Positions 1 through 8,352 of a DNA stretch of 64,000 bases are shown piece by piece. Within the stretch, counting starts at the first letter, position 1; the number at the start of each line of letters is the position of its first letter. The translations under genes were made by a program, and so were the position numbers. The notes below the pieces were generated by a model that saw nothing but the letters and a program-made list of their open reading frames with translations, did not search any database and had not been told where the DNA came from. The stretch covers positions 62,001 to 126,000 of the forward strand of contig NZ_SRUZ01000010.1 of the NCBI RefSeq assembly GCF_004791165.1, in the 5' to 3' direction. The DNA comes from Mesorhizobium sp. M8A.F.Ca.ET.218.01.1.1 (GTDB lineage: Bacteria; Pseudomonadota; Alphaproteobacteria; Rhizobiales; Rhizobiaceae).

Positions 1-1
1 A

Positions 2-412
2 GAGATGAGCCCCACGGAGTGGGAATCGCTCTGCGACGGCTGCGGCAAGTGCTGCCTGTCGAAGCTCGAGGACGAAGACACCGGCGAAATCTACTGGACC
101 AGCGTCGGCTGCCGGCTGTTCGACGCCGAAAGCTGCCGCTGTGCCGACTATGCCAACCGACTGGCGCGCGTTCCCGATTGCGTCGGGCTGACGCCGCAGA
201 ATGTGCGCACCATCAGCTGGCTGCCCAGCACCTGCGCCTACCGGCTGGTGGCCGAGGGCCGCGACCTCTACTGGTGGCACCGGTTGGTATCGGGCAGTGC
301 CGAGACCGTGCATGAGGCCGGCATCTCGATGCGCGGCCGGGTCAAGGCCAGCGAGACCGACCTTGCCGAGCCGGAAGACTATTTTGACTATATGCTCGAC
401 GACGAGCCCTGA
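2..412 (+). CDS. YcgN/UPF0260-family cysteine-cluster protein, 5' end cut by window
   Basis: The protein carries the cysteine cluster of the UPF0260 (YcgN) family near its visible start: CDGCGKCC followed by CRLFDAESCRC and a later C before the WLPSTCAYRL block. These cysteines probably bind a metal or Fe-S cluster; the function of the family is unknown. The ATG at position 5 lies inside a motif that in the E. coli family member sits about 20 residues from the N-terminus (DEM.. .EWESLCDGC), and the codon before it is GAG, so the true start is most likely upstream of the window. The C-terminus is complete. Cytoplasmic, since no signal or membrane segment is visible. Confidence 0.85.
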   Translation, partial: EMSPTEWESLCDGCGKCCLSKLEDEDTGEIYWTSVGCRLFDAESCRCADYANRLARVPDCVGLTPQNVRTISWLPSTCAYRLVAEGRDLYWWHRLVSGSAETVHEAGISMRGRVKASETDLAEPEDYFDYMLDDEP

Positions 413-662
413 GGCGCGGACATCGGCAGGAGTTTGCCTGTCGGGAACAAGGACGAGGGAGGCGTTTGGCGCGGATATTGTTTGAATGCCGGCAAGGGAT
501 TTGGCCGGCGAGGGATTTGCAAATGACCGGGGCTTTGCCCCGCCGGCGCCAGATGAACCGCAGATGAACGGGCAGTTCGTAAACAGTTCAGGCAGGCCAG
601 TGCATTCTCCCGCCATCGGTTTCACGAGGACGGGCGCAAGCCCGCAACAAGGAGAGAGAACC

Positions 663-1022
663 ATGTACACCACCATCAAGACGGCAGCGCTTTCGGCTCT
701 GGTCGGCCTCGGCGCGCTGACGGCCATCCCCGCCCATGCCGACAGCCTCTATCTCGGCTTCGGCAACAACCAGGATCCGCGCTTCGGCGTCTATGCCGGC
801 GACGACGGCTATCGGCATCGCCGCGACGACTGGCGCCGCGACGGCTGGCGCCGCGGCTGCTCGCCGGATCGCGCCCTCGACAAGGCCGAGCGCATGGGCC
901 TCTACCGAGCCCGCATCGTCGATGCCAACCGTCGCGTGGTCAAGGTGATGGGCCGTCAGGACGGCGACCGTGTCGTCATCGTGTTCGCCAACGAGCGCGG
1001 TTGCCCGGTCATCTATCGCTGA
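663..1022 (+). CDS. Small exported protein of unknown function
   Basis: I place the start at the ATG at 663 because an AAGGAGAGAG ribosome-binding site lies just before it and the protein then begins with a clean Sec signal peptide (MYTTIK, a hydrophobic A/L/G core, cleavage near AHA-DS). The mature part is about 95 residues. It opens with an Arg/Asp/Trp-rich stretch (residues about 45-65), followed by a compact C-terminal block with two cysteines, CSPDRALDKAERMGL and RGCPVIYR at the extreme end. Similar short exported proteins are common in rhizobia and have no known function. The frame stays open upstream to 486, but that part lacks a signal peptide and looks non-coding. Confidence 0.75.
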   Translation: MYTTIKTAALSALVGLGALTAIPAHADSLYLGFGNNQDPRFGVYAGDDGYRHRRDDWRRDGWRRGCSPDRALDKAERMGLYRARIVDANRRVVKVMGRQDGDRVVIVFANERGCPVIYR

Positions 1023-1038
1023 GGCTTAGGCCTGGAGG

Positions 1039-1087
1039 CTGATCTTCTGCGAAGACCAGCCTGGAGACACGACCTTCCATGAAGGTC
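1039..1087. repeat. Two adjacent small inverted repeats
   Basis: Two 3-base-loop hairpins stand side by side: arms 1039-1047 and 1051-1059 (CTGATCTTC/GAAGACCAG, one G-T pair) and arms 1071-1077 and 1081-1087 (GACCTTC/GAAGGTC, perfect). They lie between the stop of the exported-protein gene and its terminator, so in the mRNA they would form a 3' stem-loop array. Their role is not known. Confidence 0.5.
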
Positions 1088-1133
1088 GGTCTGGACTAGC
1101 GGAGCCCCTGTCCCATTGGGCGGATGCGGCTCG

Positions 1134-1168
1134 AAAAAACCCCGCGGGAGCGATCCCGCGGGGTTTTT
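1134..1168. terminator. Bidirectional rho-independent terminator
   Basis: A perfect 10-bp GC-rich stem (1140-1149 with 1154-1163, loop GCGA) is preceded by six A and followed by five T. It can therefore end both the exported-protein gene on the plus strand and the SIMPL gene on the minus strand, which converge here. Confidence 0.9.
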
Positions 1169-1224
1169 CATGCGGGCCAAGGGACGGACGATGGCCGGCA
1201 GGACCGGCCATCCACTCAACCCGG

Positions 1225-1935
1225 TTACTTCAGTTCGAAGGTAACGGTGACCTGGACATTGTAGGCGTTCTCGCCGGCCTGCACCGGCGCTGCCCCGGCC
1301 GCGGCGTCGAAGGCTTTGGCGTTGATCGGCATCGGCGCCGGCCTGATGTTCTGATCCGTGATCTCGAGCACCCGGCCGAGGCTGACGCCGGCCGCCTCGG
1401 CCAGCGTCCTGGCCTTGGCCGTGGCGTCGGCGACAGCCTTCTTGCGCGCCTCGGTGACGGTGGCCGCCGGATTGTCATTGGTGAAGGCGATGCCGCCGCC
1501 CTGGTTGACGCCGAGCGACACCGCCTTGTCGAGGACCTCGCCTGTCTTGTCGACGTCGCGCACGCGCACCGAAAGCGTATTGGTCACCTGATAGGCGATG
1601 AGTTCGGCCTCCTGGCTGCCGTCGGGCTTGTTGGTGTAGTTGTAGCGGGGGTTGATCTGGATGCCCGCGGTCTGCAGGTCGCGATCCTTGATGCCTGCGG
1701 CCTTCATCGCGGCGATCACGGCGGCCATGGCGTCATTGTTGGCGTCGAGCGCGGCGCGCGCCGTCTTGGCTTCGCGCATGACGCTGAGCGTCAGGATCGC
1801 CAGATCGGGAGCCACGGTTGCTTCGCCCTCGCCGGACACGATGATGCGGGGCGGCGTCGGCAGGTCGGTGGCTCCAGCCATCGCCGGAAAGGCGATTGCA
1901 GCGGCGAGCGCGAGGGGCAAAAGATGTTTGGTCAT
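1225..1935 (-). CDS. SIMPL-domain (DUF541) periplasmic protein
   Basis: This 236-residue protein has a Sec signal peptide (MTKHLLPLALAAAIAFPAMAG) and then the SIMPL/DUF541 fold: PRIIVSGEGEATVAPDLA at about 28-45, the helix with EARKKAVADATAKARTLAEAAGV at about 165-187, and a C-terminal VQVTVTFELK strand. Members (E. coli YggE, Brucella BP26) form periplasmic oligomers and have been linked to oxidative stress; the molecular role is unsettled. Length is normal for the family. A good AAGGAG site precedes the ATG. The gene stands alone and ends at the shared bidirectional terminator. Confidence 0.9.
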   Translation of the reverse strand: MTKHLLPLALAAAIAFPAMAGATDLPTPPRIIVSGEGEATVAPDLAILTLSVMREAKTARAALDANNDAMAAVIAAMKAAGIKDRDLQTAGIQINPRYNYTNKPDGSQEAELIAYQVTNTLSVRVRDVDKTGEVLDKAVSLGVNQGGGIAFTNDNPAATVTEARKKAVADATAKARTLAEAAGVSLGRVLEITDQNIRPAPMPINAKAFDAAAGAAPVQAGENAYNVQVTVTFELK

Positions 1936-2069
1936 GAAAATCTCCTTGGTCTGCGATCAGGTCGCAAGGGTCGCGTAGAGCGCGATTATGGGTTGATTTG
2001 GGCGATCTGCGAAAGCCCGCCGGTAAAGCCTTGTGCGGCGATGCGAAAAACATTAATCCAGCCCGCGTG

Positions 2070-2145
2070 GGGCCTGTAGCTCAATGGTTAGAGCCGGCGG
2101 CTCATAACCGCTTGGTTGGGGGTTCGAGTCCCTCCGGGCCCACCA
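2070..2145 (+). tRNA. tRNA with CAU anticodon, probably tRNA-Ile2 (lysidine type)
   Basis: A full cloverleaf can be drawn: acceptor 2070-2076 with 2135-2141, D arm 2079-2094, anticodon stem 2096-2100 with 2108-2112, anticodon CAT at 2103-2105, T arm 2118-2134, discriminator A2142 and encoded CCA 2143-2145. CAU could mean Met or the minor Ile2 species whose C is changed to lysidine. The D arm (AGCTCAATGGTTAGAGC) and the CTCATAACCGCTTGGTT block resemble E. coli Ile2 more than elongator Met, and it lacks initiator features. The 3'-terminal 16 bases recur exactly at 20628-20643. Confidence 0.9.
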
Positions 2146-2324
2146 AAAGTCTCATTCAAGTAGTTGATTTTGATAGATATTTCAGAGGCGGCCCACAACG
2201 TGGACTCGAACCCCTCTTTCTGACCAGAACTACCCCGGCGATTTTCCTTGCGATCTCGGAATCGCTTGGTCATTAAGTTCACCTTCGCCGTTTCCTGAAG
2301 CAGACATCGTCGGAGACTGCGTTT

Positions 2325-4145
2325 CTAGGTCGCGAGAATGTTGGCCCTTTCTTGGTCGCGTCTTACAAAACTGCGCCACCCGCCATAGGCGGAGATATCG
2401 GCGGCGTCAGTCAGGCCGGCGGTTTCCACCAAAAACCCCTTGGCTGCGCTGCCATCCTCGAGTTCGATCGTTCCTACGCCCAGCGGTGGGGGGATGGCGG
2501 CGACGAATCGTCCGAACGCCTCCGGACCCAGCCGCCAGACCTCGACGTCTATTCGCATTCCATCCCTGGAGACCCGGACAAGGCCCGGCTTGGGCACGGA
2601 TTGGCCGGCAAGCGCGTAGAGCCGGTAGGCAGGTGTGGTTTTCGTTACTCTCGAGAATTGGGCGCCTAGGTCCCTTAGCTGACCGTTGAGCGGCATCCCC
2701 GACAGATGCGCGCCGACCACCACCAGATCAATCGTCTGGTCTTGTGCAACGTTGCCAGGCAAGGCACTCCCCGGCTGCGCCCAGCCGGTCGCGCCGAGCG
2801 GAAGAGCGCTCATGGCATGAACGTCGCGCGCGAGCGACGCCGTGAGCCAATCCCTGCCCACCATACCCAGCAGGGTCACGCTCATCGGCAGCCCATCGTC
2901 GCGCTTGCCGGTCGGCACGGCGATGCCGCACATATCGAGCAGATTGACGAAATTTGTATAGGTACCGAGCCGACTGTTGGTGGTGATCGGATCGGCAAGC
3001 ACCGCCTGGAGAGCGTAATGCGTTGGTGCCGTCGGCACACAGAACAGGTCGACAGAGGCGATGATCGGGGCGAGCTTGGCCTTGTAGGCCTGAAGCGCAT
3101 AGAGGCCGTTGAAGGCATCGGCCGCTGACAGGCCGCGCGCGCCGCCAATGATTTTGCGCGTTACCGGATGCATTGCGGCTTCGTTGGCGTCCATGAAGTC
3201 GCGGATCGCCGCGTAGCGTTCGGCAACCCAGGCTCCTTCATAGAGAAGATTTGCGGTGGCGTAGAAATCGGCGAACGGAATTTCGACCAGCCGGCAACCA
3301 AGCTTTTCCAGCAAGCCAAGCGCCGCCTCAAAGCCCGTCTGCATCGATGCGTCGCCGAAGAATTTCAAATCCGCCTTCTGCGGCAGGCCGACCGTCAGCA
3401 CGGGTGGGCGAGCGGCAAGCGCCGGCACCTTGATGGCGCGCGAATAGGCATCGGCCGGGTCCTTGGCCGCCGCCACGCCGTACACTGCGTAGGCATCGTC
3501 TACGGTGAGCGCGAATACTGAGATGCAGTCGAGCGTACGGCAGGCTGGCACAACGCCGGCGGCCGAAAGCGCGCCGACTGTCGGCTTCAGCCCGACGATG
3601 TTGTTGAGACCGGCGGGGATGCGGCCGGACCCGGCGGTGTCGGTGCCAAGCGCGAAGGAGACGATGCCGCGCGCCGTCGCAACGGCGGATCCCGAAGAGG
3701 AGCCGCCGGGCACCAGGCTGGCATCGACAGCGTTCCTCGGGATCGGATAGGGCGTGCGCACGCCGACAAGACCGGTGGCGAATTGGTCGAGATTGGTCTT
3801 GCCCACCACCAGCGCGCCGGCGGCCTTCAGCCGCGCCACCACCGTGGCATCCTTGTCGGGCGTATAGGCATATTCGGCGCAGGCCGCCGTGGTCGGCATG
3901 CCGGCAACATCGATGTTGTCCTTGACGGCGAACGGCACGCCCCACAGCGGCTTGGCCACCGGATCGAACGGCCCGAGCTGTTTCGCCTGCGCCAGCATCT
4001 CTGCCTTGCCGGCGAGATGAATGAAGATGCCGGGATCGTGCGCCGCCTCGATGCGGGCGTGAACTGTATCGACCATGTCAGCAACGCTGACGCCGGCCGC
4101 ATAGGCCGCGTGCAGGCCGCCGATGTCGAAGCGGATCTCGTTCAT
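2325..4145 (-). CDS. atzF: Allophanate hydrolase (AtzF type)
   Basis: This enzyme hydrolyses allophanate to ammonia and CO2, the last step of biuret and cyanuric acid breakdown. The amidase-signature domain fills residues 1 to about 450, with the Ser-cis-Ser-Lys triad at Lys75 (AVKDN), Ser149 (GGSSSGSA) and Ser173 (DTAGSGR), at the same spacing as in AtzF. The last ~120 residues match the allophanate hydrolase C-terminal domain (GAHLSGMPLNGQL, TIELEDGS..KGFLVE, YGGWRSF). I chose the ATG at 4145, which overlaps the cupin stop by 4 bases (ATGA); the longer frame only adds cupin coding sequence. It is the last gene of the biuret operon and consumes the product of the biuret hydrolase encoded at 6693-7394. 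Confidence 0.95.
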   Translation of the reverse strand: MNEIRFDIGGLHAAYAAGVSVADMVDTVHARIEAAHDPGIFIHLAGKAEMLAQAKQLGPFDPVAKPLWGVPFAVKDNIDVAGMPTTAACAEYAYTPDKDATVVARLKAAGALVVGKTNLDQFATGLVGVRTPYPIPRNAVDASLVPGGSSSGSAVATARGIVSFALGTDTAGSGRIPAGLNNIVGLKPTVGALSAAGVVPACRTLDCISVFALTVDDAYAVYGVAAAKDPADAYSRAIKVPALAARPPVLTVGLPQKADLKFFGDASMQTGFEAALGLLEKLGCRLVEIPFADFYATANLLYEGAWVAERYAAIRDFMDANEAAMHPVTRKIIGGARGLSAADAFNGLYALQAYKAKLAPIIASVDLFCVPTAPTHYALQAVLADPITTNSRLGTYTNFVNLLDMCGIAVPTGKRDDGLPMSVTLLGMVGRDWLTASLARDVHAMSALPLGATGWAQPGSALPGNVAQDQTIDLVVVGAHLSGMPLNGQLRDLGAQFSRVTKTTPAYRLYALAGQSVPKPGLVRVSRDGMRIDVEVWRLGPEAFGRFVAAIPPPLGVGTIELEDGSAAKGFLVETAGLTDAADISAYGGWRSFVRRDQERANILAT

Positions 4146-4492
4146 GTGGCCTCTCCCAGAATGATGACGGGCAGGTCCCACTGGATCAGCACGACGCAGC
4201 CGTCCTTGGTCCACACCGAATGCTCGGTCCCGACCGGGTTCAGGATGACGCTTCCCGTGGGATAGTCGCCATTCTCGTCGCTCTGCGTACCCTCGAGCAC
4301 GACGATGGTTTCAAGCCCGACATGGCGGTGGCGCGGTACGCCGGCGCCGGGCCGGTAGTCGAGGATCGCCACCGACGGCTCGACCGGTCCGCCCTTGAGC
4401 AGCCAGTGCACCGTGATGCCTTCGCGAAAAGGCTCGAATGCCAGCTCGCGCCAGCCGCCACCGACGAGGCCGGCAAAACTCAGATTAGCCAT
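4142..4492 (-). CDS. Small single-domain cupin
   Basis: A 116-residue single cupin barrel. Metal-binding motifs are visible: RHRHVGLETIVVLEG (two His and Glu) and the second motif NPVGTEHSVW. It belongs to the ChrR-like/acetylacetone-dioxygenase-like group of small cupins, and the exact reaction cannot be read from sequence. The gene lies between the second cysteine hydrolase (8-base overlap at its start) and atzF (4-base overlap at its end). It is thus translationally coupled to biuret catabolism and may handle or sense an intermediate. The ATG at 4492 is preferred because the longer frame adds only sequence shared with the upstream gene. Confidence 0.8.
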   Translation of the reverse strand: MANLSFAGLVGGGWRELAFEPFREGITVHWLLKGGPVEPSVAILDYRPGAGVPRHRHVGLETIVVLEGTQSDENGDYPTGSVILNPVGTEHSVWTKDGCVVLIQWDLPVIILGEAT

Positions 4493-5153
4493 CGGCAAGT
4501 CCTTGCAGCACCTGGTCGGTCGTCGCCGTCCAGCCGACAATGGCGCCTTGCGCCCGGATCATGGCGATGGCCGCCGCCTTGAACTCGGGAAAATAGCTTT
4601 CCGTCGCATCTTCGGCGAGCAGGCACTCATAGCCGCGATCATTGGCCTCGCGCATCGTCGTCTGGACGCAGACTTCGGTGGTGACGCCGGCGAAAACCAG
4701 TTGCCGCGCGCCGAGCCGCTTCAGTTCCTCATCAAAACTGGTCGCGTAGAAGGCGCCTTTGCCCGGCTTCTCGATGACGACCTCGCCGGGCAGCGGCGCC
4801 AGCTCGTCGAGGATCGCCGTTCCCGGCTCGCCAACGATCAGCACGCGGCCCATCGGCCCGACATCGCCGATGCGGATCGACGGATTGCCGCGGTCGCGCT
4901 TGGCAGGCGGCAGGTCGGAGAGGTCAGCCCTGTGGCACTCCATGGTGTGGATCACCGGCAGGCCGGCGGCGCGGAACCCCTCGATCAGTCTCTTCACCGT
5001 CGGCACGATCGCGGTGACCCGGCTGACATCGTTGCCGAGGCTGGCGCCGAAGCCGCCCGGCTCGGCGAAATCGCGCTGCATGTCGATGACCACCAGCGCC
5101 ATCGTGTCGGACTTGAATGCAAATGCAAACGGCTGCGCATCGATTTCAGCCAT
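4485..5153 (-). CDS. Isochorismatase-like cysteine hydrolase, paralogue of biuret hydrolase
   Basis: A 222-residue cysteine hydrolase of the isochorismatase fold. The triad is visible as Asp24 (VVIDMQRDF), Lys129 (IEKPGKGAFYATSF) and Cys162 (GVTTEVCVQTTMREANDRGY). It is clearly related to the biuret hydrolase two genes upstream, but its N-terminal region and lid differ. Its place between the importer ATPase and the cupin/atzF genes suggests it acts on a related ureido or amide compound. Triuret hydrolase, ureidoacrylate-type amidohydrolase, or hydrolysis of another imported biuret analogue are all possible. The start at 5153 overlaps the ATPase stop by 4 bases; open frame upstream of it is out-of-frame ATPase sequence. 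Confidence 0.85.
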   Translation of the reverse strand: MAEIDAQPFAFAFKSDTMALVVIDMQRDFAEPGGFGASLGNDVSRVTAIVPTVKRLIEGFRAAGLPVIHTMECHRADLSDLPPAKRDRGNPSIRIGDVGPMGRVLIVGEPGTAILDELAPLPGEVVIEKPGKGAFYATSFDEELKRLGARQLVFAGVTTEVCVQTTMREANDRGYECLLAEDATESYFPEFKAAAIAMIRAQGAIVGWTATTDQVLQGLADG

Positions 5154-6682
5154 CAATGATGTCCCGCCATATGTTCGCCGATGGTCTGCACGCTCGCCTG
5201 CGCGATCGGCGTTTCGTAGACCAGCGCGCCGTCCGACATGACGAAGATGCGGTCCGACAGTTCCAGCAGTTCGTCGAGGTCCTCCGACATCAGCAGCACG
5301 GCGGCCCCGGCATTGCGCGCCTTCATGATACGGGCGCGGATCTCGGCCACCGCCGAGAAGTCGAGGCCGAAGCATGGGTTGGAGACGATCAGCAGATCGA
5401 CCCCGCCGGTCAGTTCGCGCGCCAGCACCGCGCGCTGCACATTGCCGCCTGACAGCGAGGCGATGGGCGACGACAGCGATGCGGTCTTGACCTTGAACTG
5501 TTCGACTAGCCTGGCGCTGAAAGCACGGATCGCACTGGCATTGATCCAGCTCACCGGTCTGCCATTGCCGTCCATGTCGAAGGTGCGAAAGGAGATGTTC
5601 TCGGCCACGGTCATTTTCGGCGCGCAAGCATTCTTCAGCGGCTCCTCGGGAATGAGCCGGACATTGAGCGCGCGCGCCTCGGCCCGCGTCGCTGCGTAGG
5701 TGGCGCCGCGCACCAGCACCTCGCCGGCCTCGCGCGGACGCTGACCGGCCAGCACTTCCAGAAATTCCTTCTGGCCGTTGCCGGAAATACCGGCGATGCC
5801 GACGATCTCGCCCGATCGCACACCGAGATCCTCGATACGGATCGACTTCAGCCCGGTGCGGTCAGGCGCCTTCAGCGATCTGACCTTCAGCACGATCTCG
5901 GCATCCGGCTTCGGCGCCGCACGGCTGTCGAGGGCGGCGATCGGCTGGTCGCCGATCATCATCGCGGCCATCGCCTTATGGTCCAGGTCGGCGACGCGGC
6001 CGGTTCCCGTCAGCTTGCCCTTGCGCAGCACGCTGACATCGTCGGCGAAGGCGGTCACCTCATGGAATTTGTGCGAGATCATCAGCACGGTGAGGTCGCC
6101 GGCTTTCGTCATGTCGCGCACAAGCCCCAGCACCTCTTGCGCCTCGCCGGGCGTCAGCACCGAGGTTGGCTCGTCCAGCACCAGGAAGGAGCGGCCAAGA
6201 TAAAGCTGCTTGATGATTTCGAGCTTCTGCTTTTCGCCAGCAGCAAGCTCCGCCACCTTGACGTCGAGCGGCAGCTTGAACGGCATGCGCTCCATGAACA
6301 CGGCAAGGTCGCTGCGCTCCTTGCGCCAGTCGATGATGCCAGGAACCTTCTCGCGCGAGATGACGAGGTTTTCCGCCCCTGTCAGCGATGGCACTAGGGT
6401 GAAATGCTGGTAGACCATGCCGAGCCCAAGCGCCGAAGCGTCGCGCGGACTGGCGATTGCCACCTCGCGGCCGTCGACCAGCATGTCGCCTGATGTCGGG
6501 TGATAAAATCCCATCATGCATTTGACCAGCGTCGACTTGCCGGCGCCATTCTCGCCAAGCAGCGCGTGAAAGGAACCTGCCGGCACTTTCACCGACACGG
6601 CGTCCAGCGCGGTGAAGCCGCCGAAGCGCATGGTCATGCCGATGGTTTCGACGCCGACGGCTTTTCGGACGCTGTCGCTCAT
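5153..6682 (-). CDS. BMP-type ABC importer, double ATPase subunit
   Basis: A 509-residue protein with two fused ABC ATPase domains, as in sugar and nucleoside (BmpA/NupA, YufO) importers. The first domain has Walker A GENGAGKST near residue 43 and LDEPTSVLTPGEA as Walker B. The second is degenerate, with GISGNGQKEF in place of Walker A and LSGGNVQRAVLARELTG as signature, which is the usual pattern in this family. It powers the two permeases encoded at 7426-9476. It lies 10 bases downstream of biuH and overlaps the next gene by ATGA, so uptake and hydrolysis are made from one message. Confidence 0.93.
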   Translation of the reverse strand: MSDSVRKAVGVETIGMTMRFGGFTALDAVSVKVPAGSFHALLGENGAGKSTLVKCMMGFYHPTSGDMLVDGREVAIASPRDASALGLGMVYQHFTLVPSLTGAENLVISREKVPGIIDWRKERSDLAVFMERMPFKLPLDVKVAELAAGEKQKLEIIKQLYLGRSFLVLDEPTSVLTPGEAQEVLGLVRDMTKAGDLTVLMISHKFHEVTAFADDVSVLRKGKLTGTGRVADLDHKAMAAMMIGDQPIAALDSRAAPKPDAEIVLKVRSLKAPDRTGLKSIRIEDLGVRSGEIVGIAGISGNGQKEFLEVLAGQRPREAGEVLVRGATYAATRAEARALNVRLIPEEPLKNACAPKMTVAENISFRTFDMDGNGRPVSWINASAIRAFSARLVEQFKVKTASLSSPIASLSGGNVQRAVLARELTGGVDLLIVSNPCFGLDFSAVAEIRARIMKARNAGAAVLLMSEDLDELLELSDRIFVMSDGALVYETPIAQASVQTIGEHMAGHH

Positions 6683-6692
6683 CGCGGCCTCC

Positions 6693-7394
6693 TCATGGCA
6701 ACTGAGCCACGAGCGCCGTCGAATTCGACACCGTGCCGAAGACGCCGCCTTGCATCTTGATCATCTTGATCGCCGCCAGATGGTTGCCGTGGTCGGTCGC
6801 CCCGCAGCAATCCTCCAGCATCATGCATTCATAGCCGCGGTCATTGGCCTCGCGCATTGTGGTGTGCACGCAGACATCCGTGGTGATGCCGGTCAGTACG
6901 ATGTTCTCGATGCGGCGCTGGTTGAGGATCAGCTCCAGGTCGGTGGCGCAGAACGAGCCTTTGCCAGGCTTGTCGATGATCGGCTCGCCCTCGATCGGGT
7001 AGAGGTCGGGGATGATGTCCCAGCCCGGCTCGCCGCGCACCAGGATGCGCCCGCACGGGCCGGCATCGCCGATACCGGCATTGATGCGGCGCGAACGCCA
7101 GCGCTTGTTGGCCGGCAGGTCGGCGAGATCGGGCCGGTGCCCCTCGCGCGTGTGGATGATGGTATACCCCTTGGCCCGCATCGCCGACAGCACCGCCTTG
7201 ATCGGTTCGATCGGCGCCCGCACCAGCGATAAATCGTAACCCATATGGTCGACATAGCCGCCTGGCCCGCAGAAATCGGTTTGCATGTCGATGATGATCA
7301 GCGCCGTGTTGTCGGGCCGCAGGTCACCATTGTAGGGCCACGGATAGGGCTCGGCATCGATGGTGTGCTGGGCAATCTCGGCTCTGGCGTTCAT
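6693..7394 (-). CDS. biuH: Biuret amidohydrolase (biuret hydrolase)
   Basis: It converts biuret to allophanate and ammonia. Numbering from the ATG at 7394 puts the catalytic residues at Asp36 (IIIDMQTDF), Lys142 (IIDKPGKGSF) and Cys175 (GITTDVCVHTTM). These are the positions I recall for the Rhizobium leguminosarum biuret hydrolase, and the flanking sequence (DAEPYPWPYNG, YVDHMGYDLSL, EGHRPDLADLPANKRWRS) also matches that enzyme from memory. The start at 7394 has a CTGGAG site upstream; the longer frame adds 23 non-conserved residues. The gene sits in the importer operon, with allophanate hydrolase downstream, giving a complete route from biuret to ammonia. Confidence 0.95.
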   Translation of the reverse strand: MNARAEIAQHTIDAEPYPWPYNGDLRPDNTALIIIDMQTDFCGPGGYVDHMGYDLSLVRAPIEPIKAVLSAMRAKGYTIIHTREGHRPDLADLPANKRWRSRRINAGIGDAGPCGRILVRGEPGWDIIPDLYPIEGEPIIDKPGKGSFCATDLELILNQRRIENIVLTGITTDVCVHTTMREANDRGYECMMLEDCCGATDHGNHLAAIKMIKMQGGVFGTVSNSTALVAQLP

Positions 7395-7425
7395 AGGCAA
7401 AACTCCAGTCATTTGGTGCCAAGTC

Positions 7426-8352
7426 TCATTTGGTGATCGACAATTCGCCTGGCGCGCCGGCAAGCGTTCGTGTCGGCGAGGAGGTGACGATCATGATGAT
7501 GAGGGTGAGGATGTAGGGAGCGGCGTAAAACAGGTAGTAGCCTTGCGTGACGCCGACCGATTGCAGCGCCGGGCCGAGCGCGCCGGCTCCGCCGAACAAA
7601 AGGGCCGCGGCAAAGCAGCCGAGCGGGTTCCAGCGCGCGAAGATGACCAGCGCCACCGCCATCAGGCCCTGGCCTGACGAGATGCGCTCGGTCCAACTGC
7701 CGGGATAGTATAGCGATAGGTAGGCGCCGCCGATGCCGGCCAGCGCGCCGCCGACGCCGGTGGCGAGCAGCCGCACCGTGTCGGGGTTGAGGCCCATGGC
7801 GCGTGCTGCATCGGAACTGTCACCGACGACACGCACTATGAGGCCGGCGCGCGTGTTGCGGAACGCCCACCACAGTATGACGGAAAGCACCGCGCCGATC
7901 AGGAATAGCACGTTGACGTCGAGCGCCGCCTGCACCTGCGGGATATCGGACCAACCGCCGAACGGAATGGCCGGCAGGTTGGGCGCCTTCGGCTTGATGA
8001 ACGGCTTGCCGAAGAAGAAGGCGAGGCCCGAGCCGAACAGCATCAGCGCGATGCCGATGGCAATGTCGTTGACCCCACGAAATTTGCAGATCCAGCCATG
8101 GAACAGGCCGAAAAACAGGCCGGCGAAAGCTGCGGCAAGCAGGCCGAGCCACGGCGAGTTGGTCATCACCGCGACCGCATAGGCGGTCATGGCGCCGAAG
8201 ACGAGCGTGCCTTCCAGCCCCAGATTGATGCGGCCGGAACGCTCGGTGATCGCCTCGCCCAGCGAGACGAAGATGAAGGGCGTCGACACGCGGATGGCGC
8301 CGCCCAGAATGGCCAGCGGCACGCCCCAGAGGCCGATCTCGGTCGCGTCCAT
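7426..8352 (-). CDS. BMP-type ABC importer permease 2
   Basis: A 308-residue inner-membrane permease of the BPD_transp_2 (ribose/nucleoside, YufQ-like) family, with about eight to nine hydrophobic segments. The family motif EAITERSGRINLGLEGTLVFGA lies at about 33-54, and the C-terminal loop GQGLMAVALVIFARWNPLG faces the ATPase. It forms the channel with the neighbouring permease. Its ATG overlaps the stop of that permease by 4 bases. The likely cargo is biuret or a related small ureido compound, judged only from the operon. Confidence 0.92.
   Translation of the reverse strand: MDATEIGLWGVPLAILGGAIRVSTPFIFVSLGEAITERSGRINLGLEGTLVFGAMTAYAVAVMTNSPWLGLLAAAFAGLFFGLFHGWICKFRGVNDIAIGIALMLFGSGLAFFFGKPFIKPKAPNLPAIPFGGWSDIPQVQAALDVNVLFLIGAVLSVILWWAFRNTRAGLIVRVVGDSSDAARAMGLNPDTVRLLATGVGGALAGIGGAYLSLYYPGSWTERISSGQGLMAVALVIFARWNPLGCFAAALLFGGAGALGPALQSVGVTQGYYLFYAAPYILTLIIMIVTSSPTRTLAGAPGELSITK

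Noticed and set aside
2190..2240. A tRNA-like T-arm sequence on the minus strand just after the tRNA gene
   Set aside because: Only a GGTTCGAGTCC-like core is present; no acceptor or anticodon stem can be built, so it is not a second tRNA.
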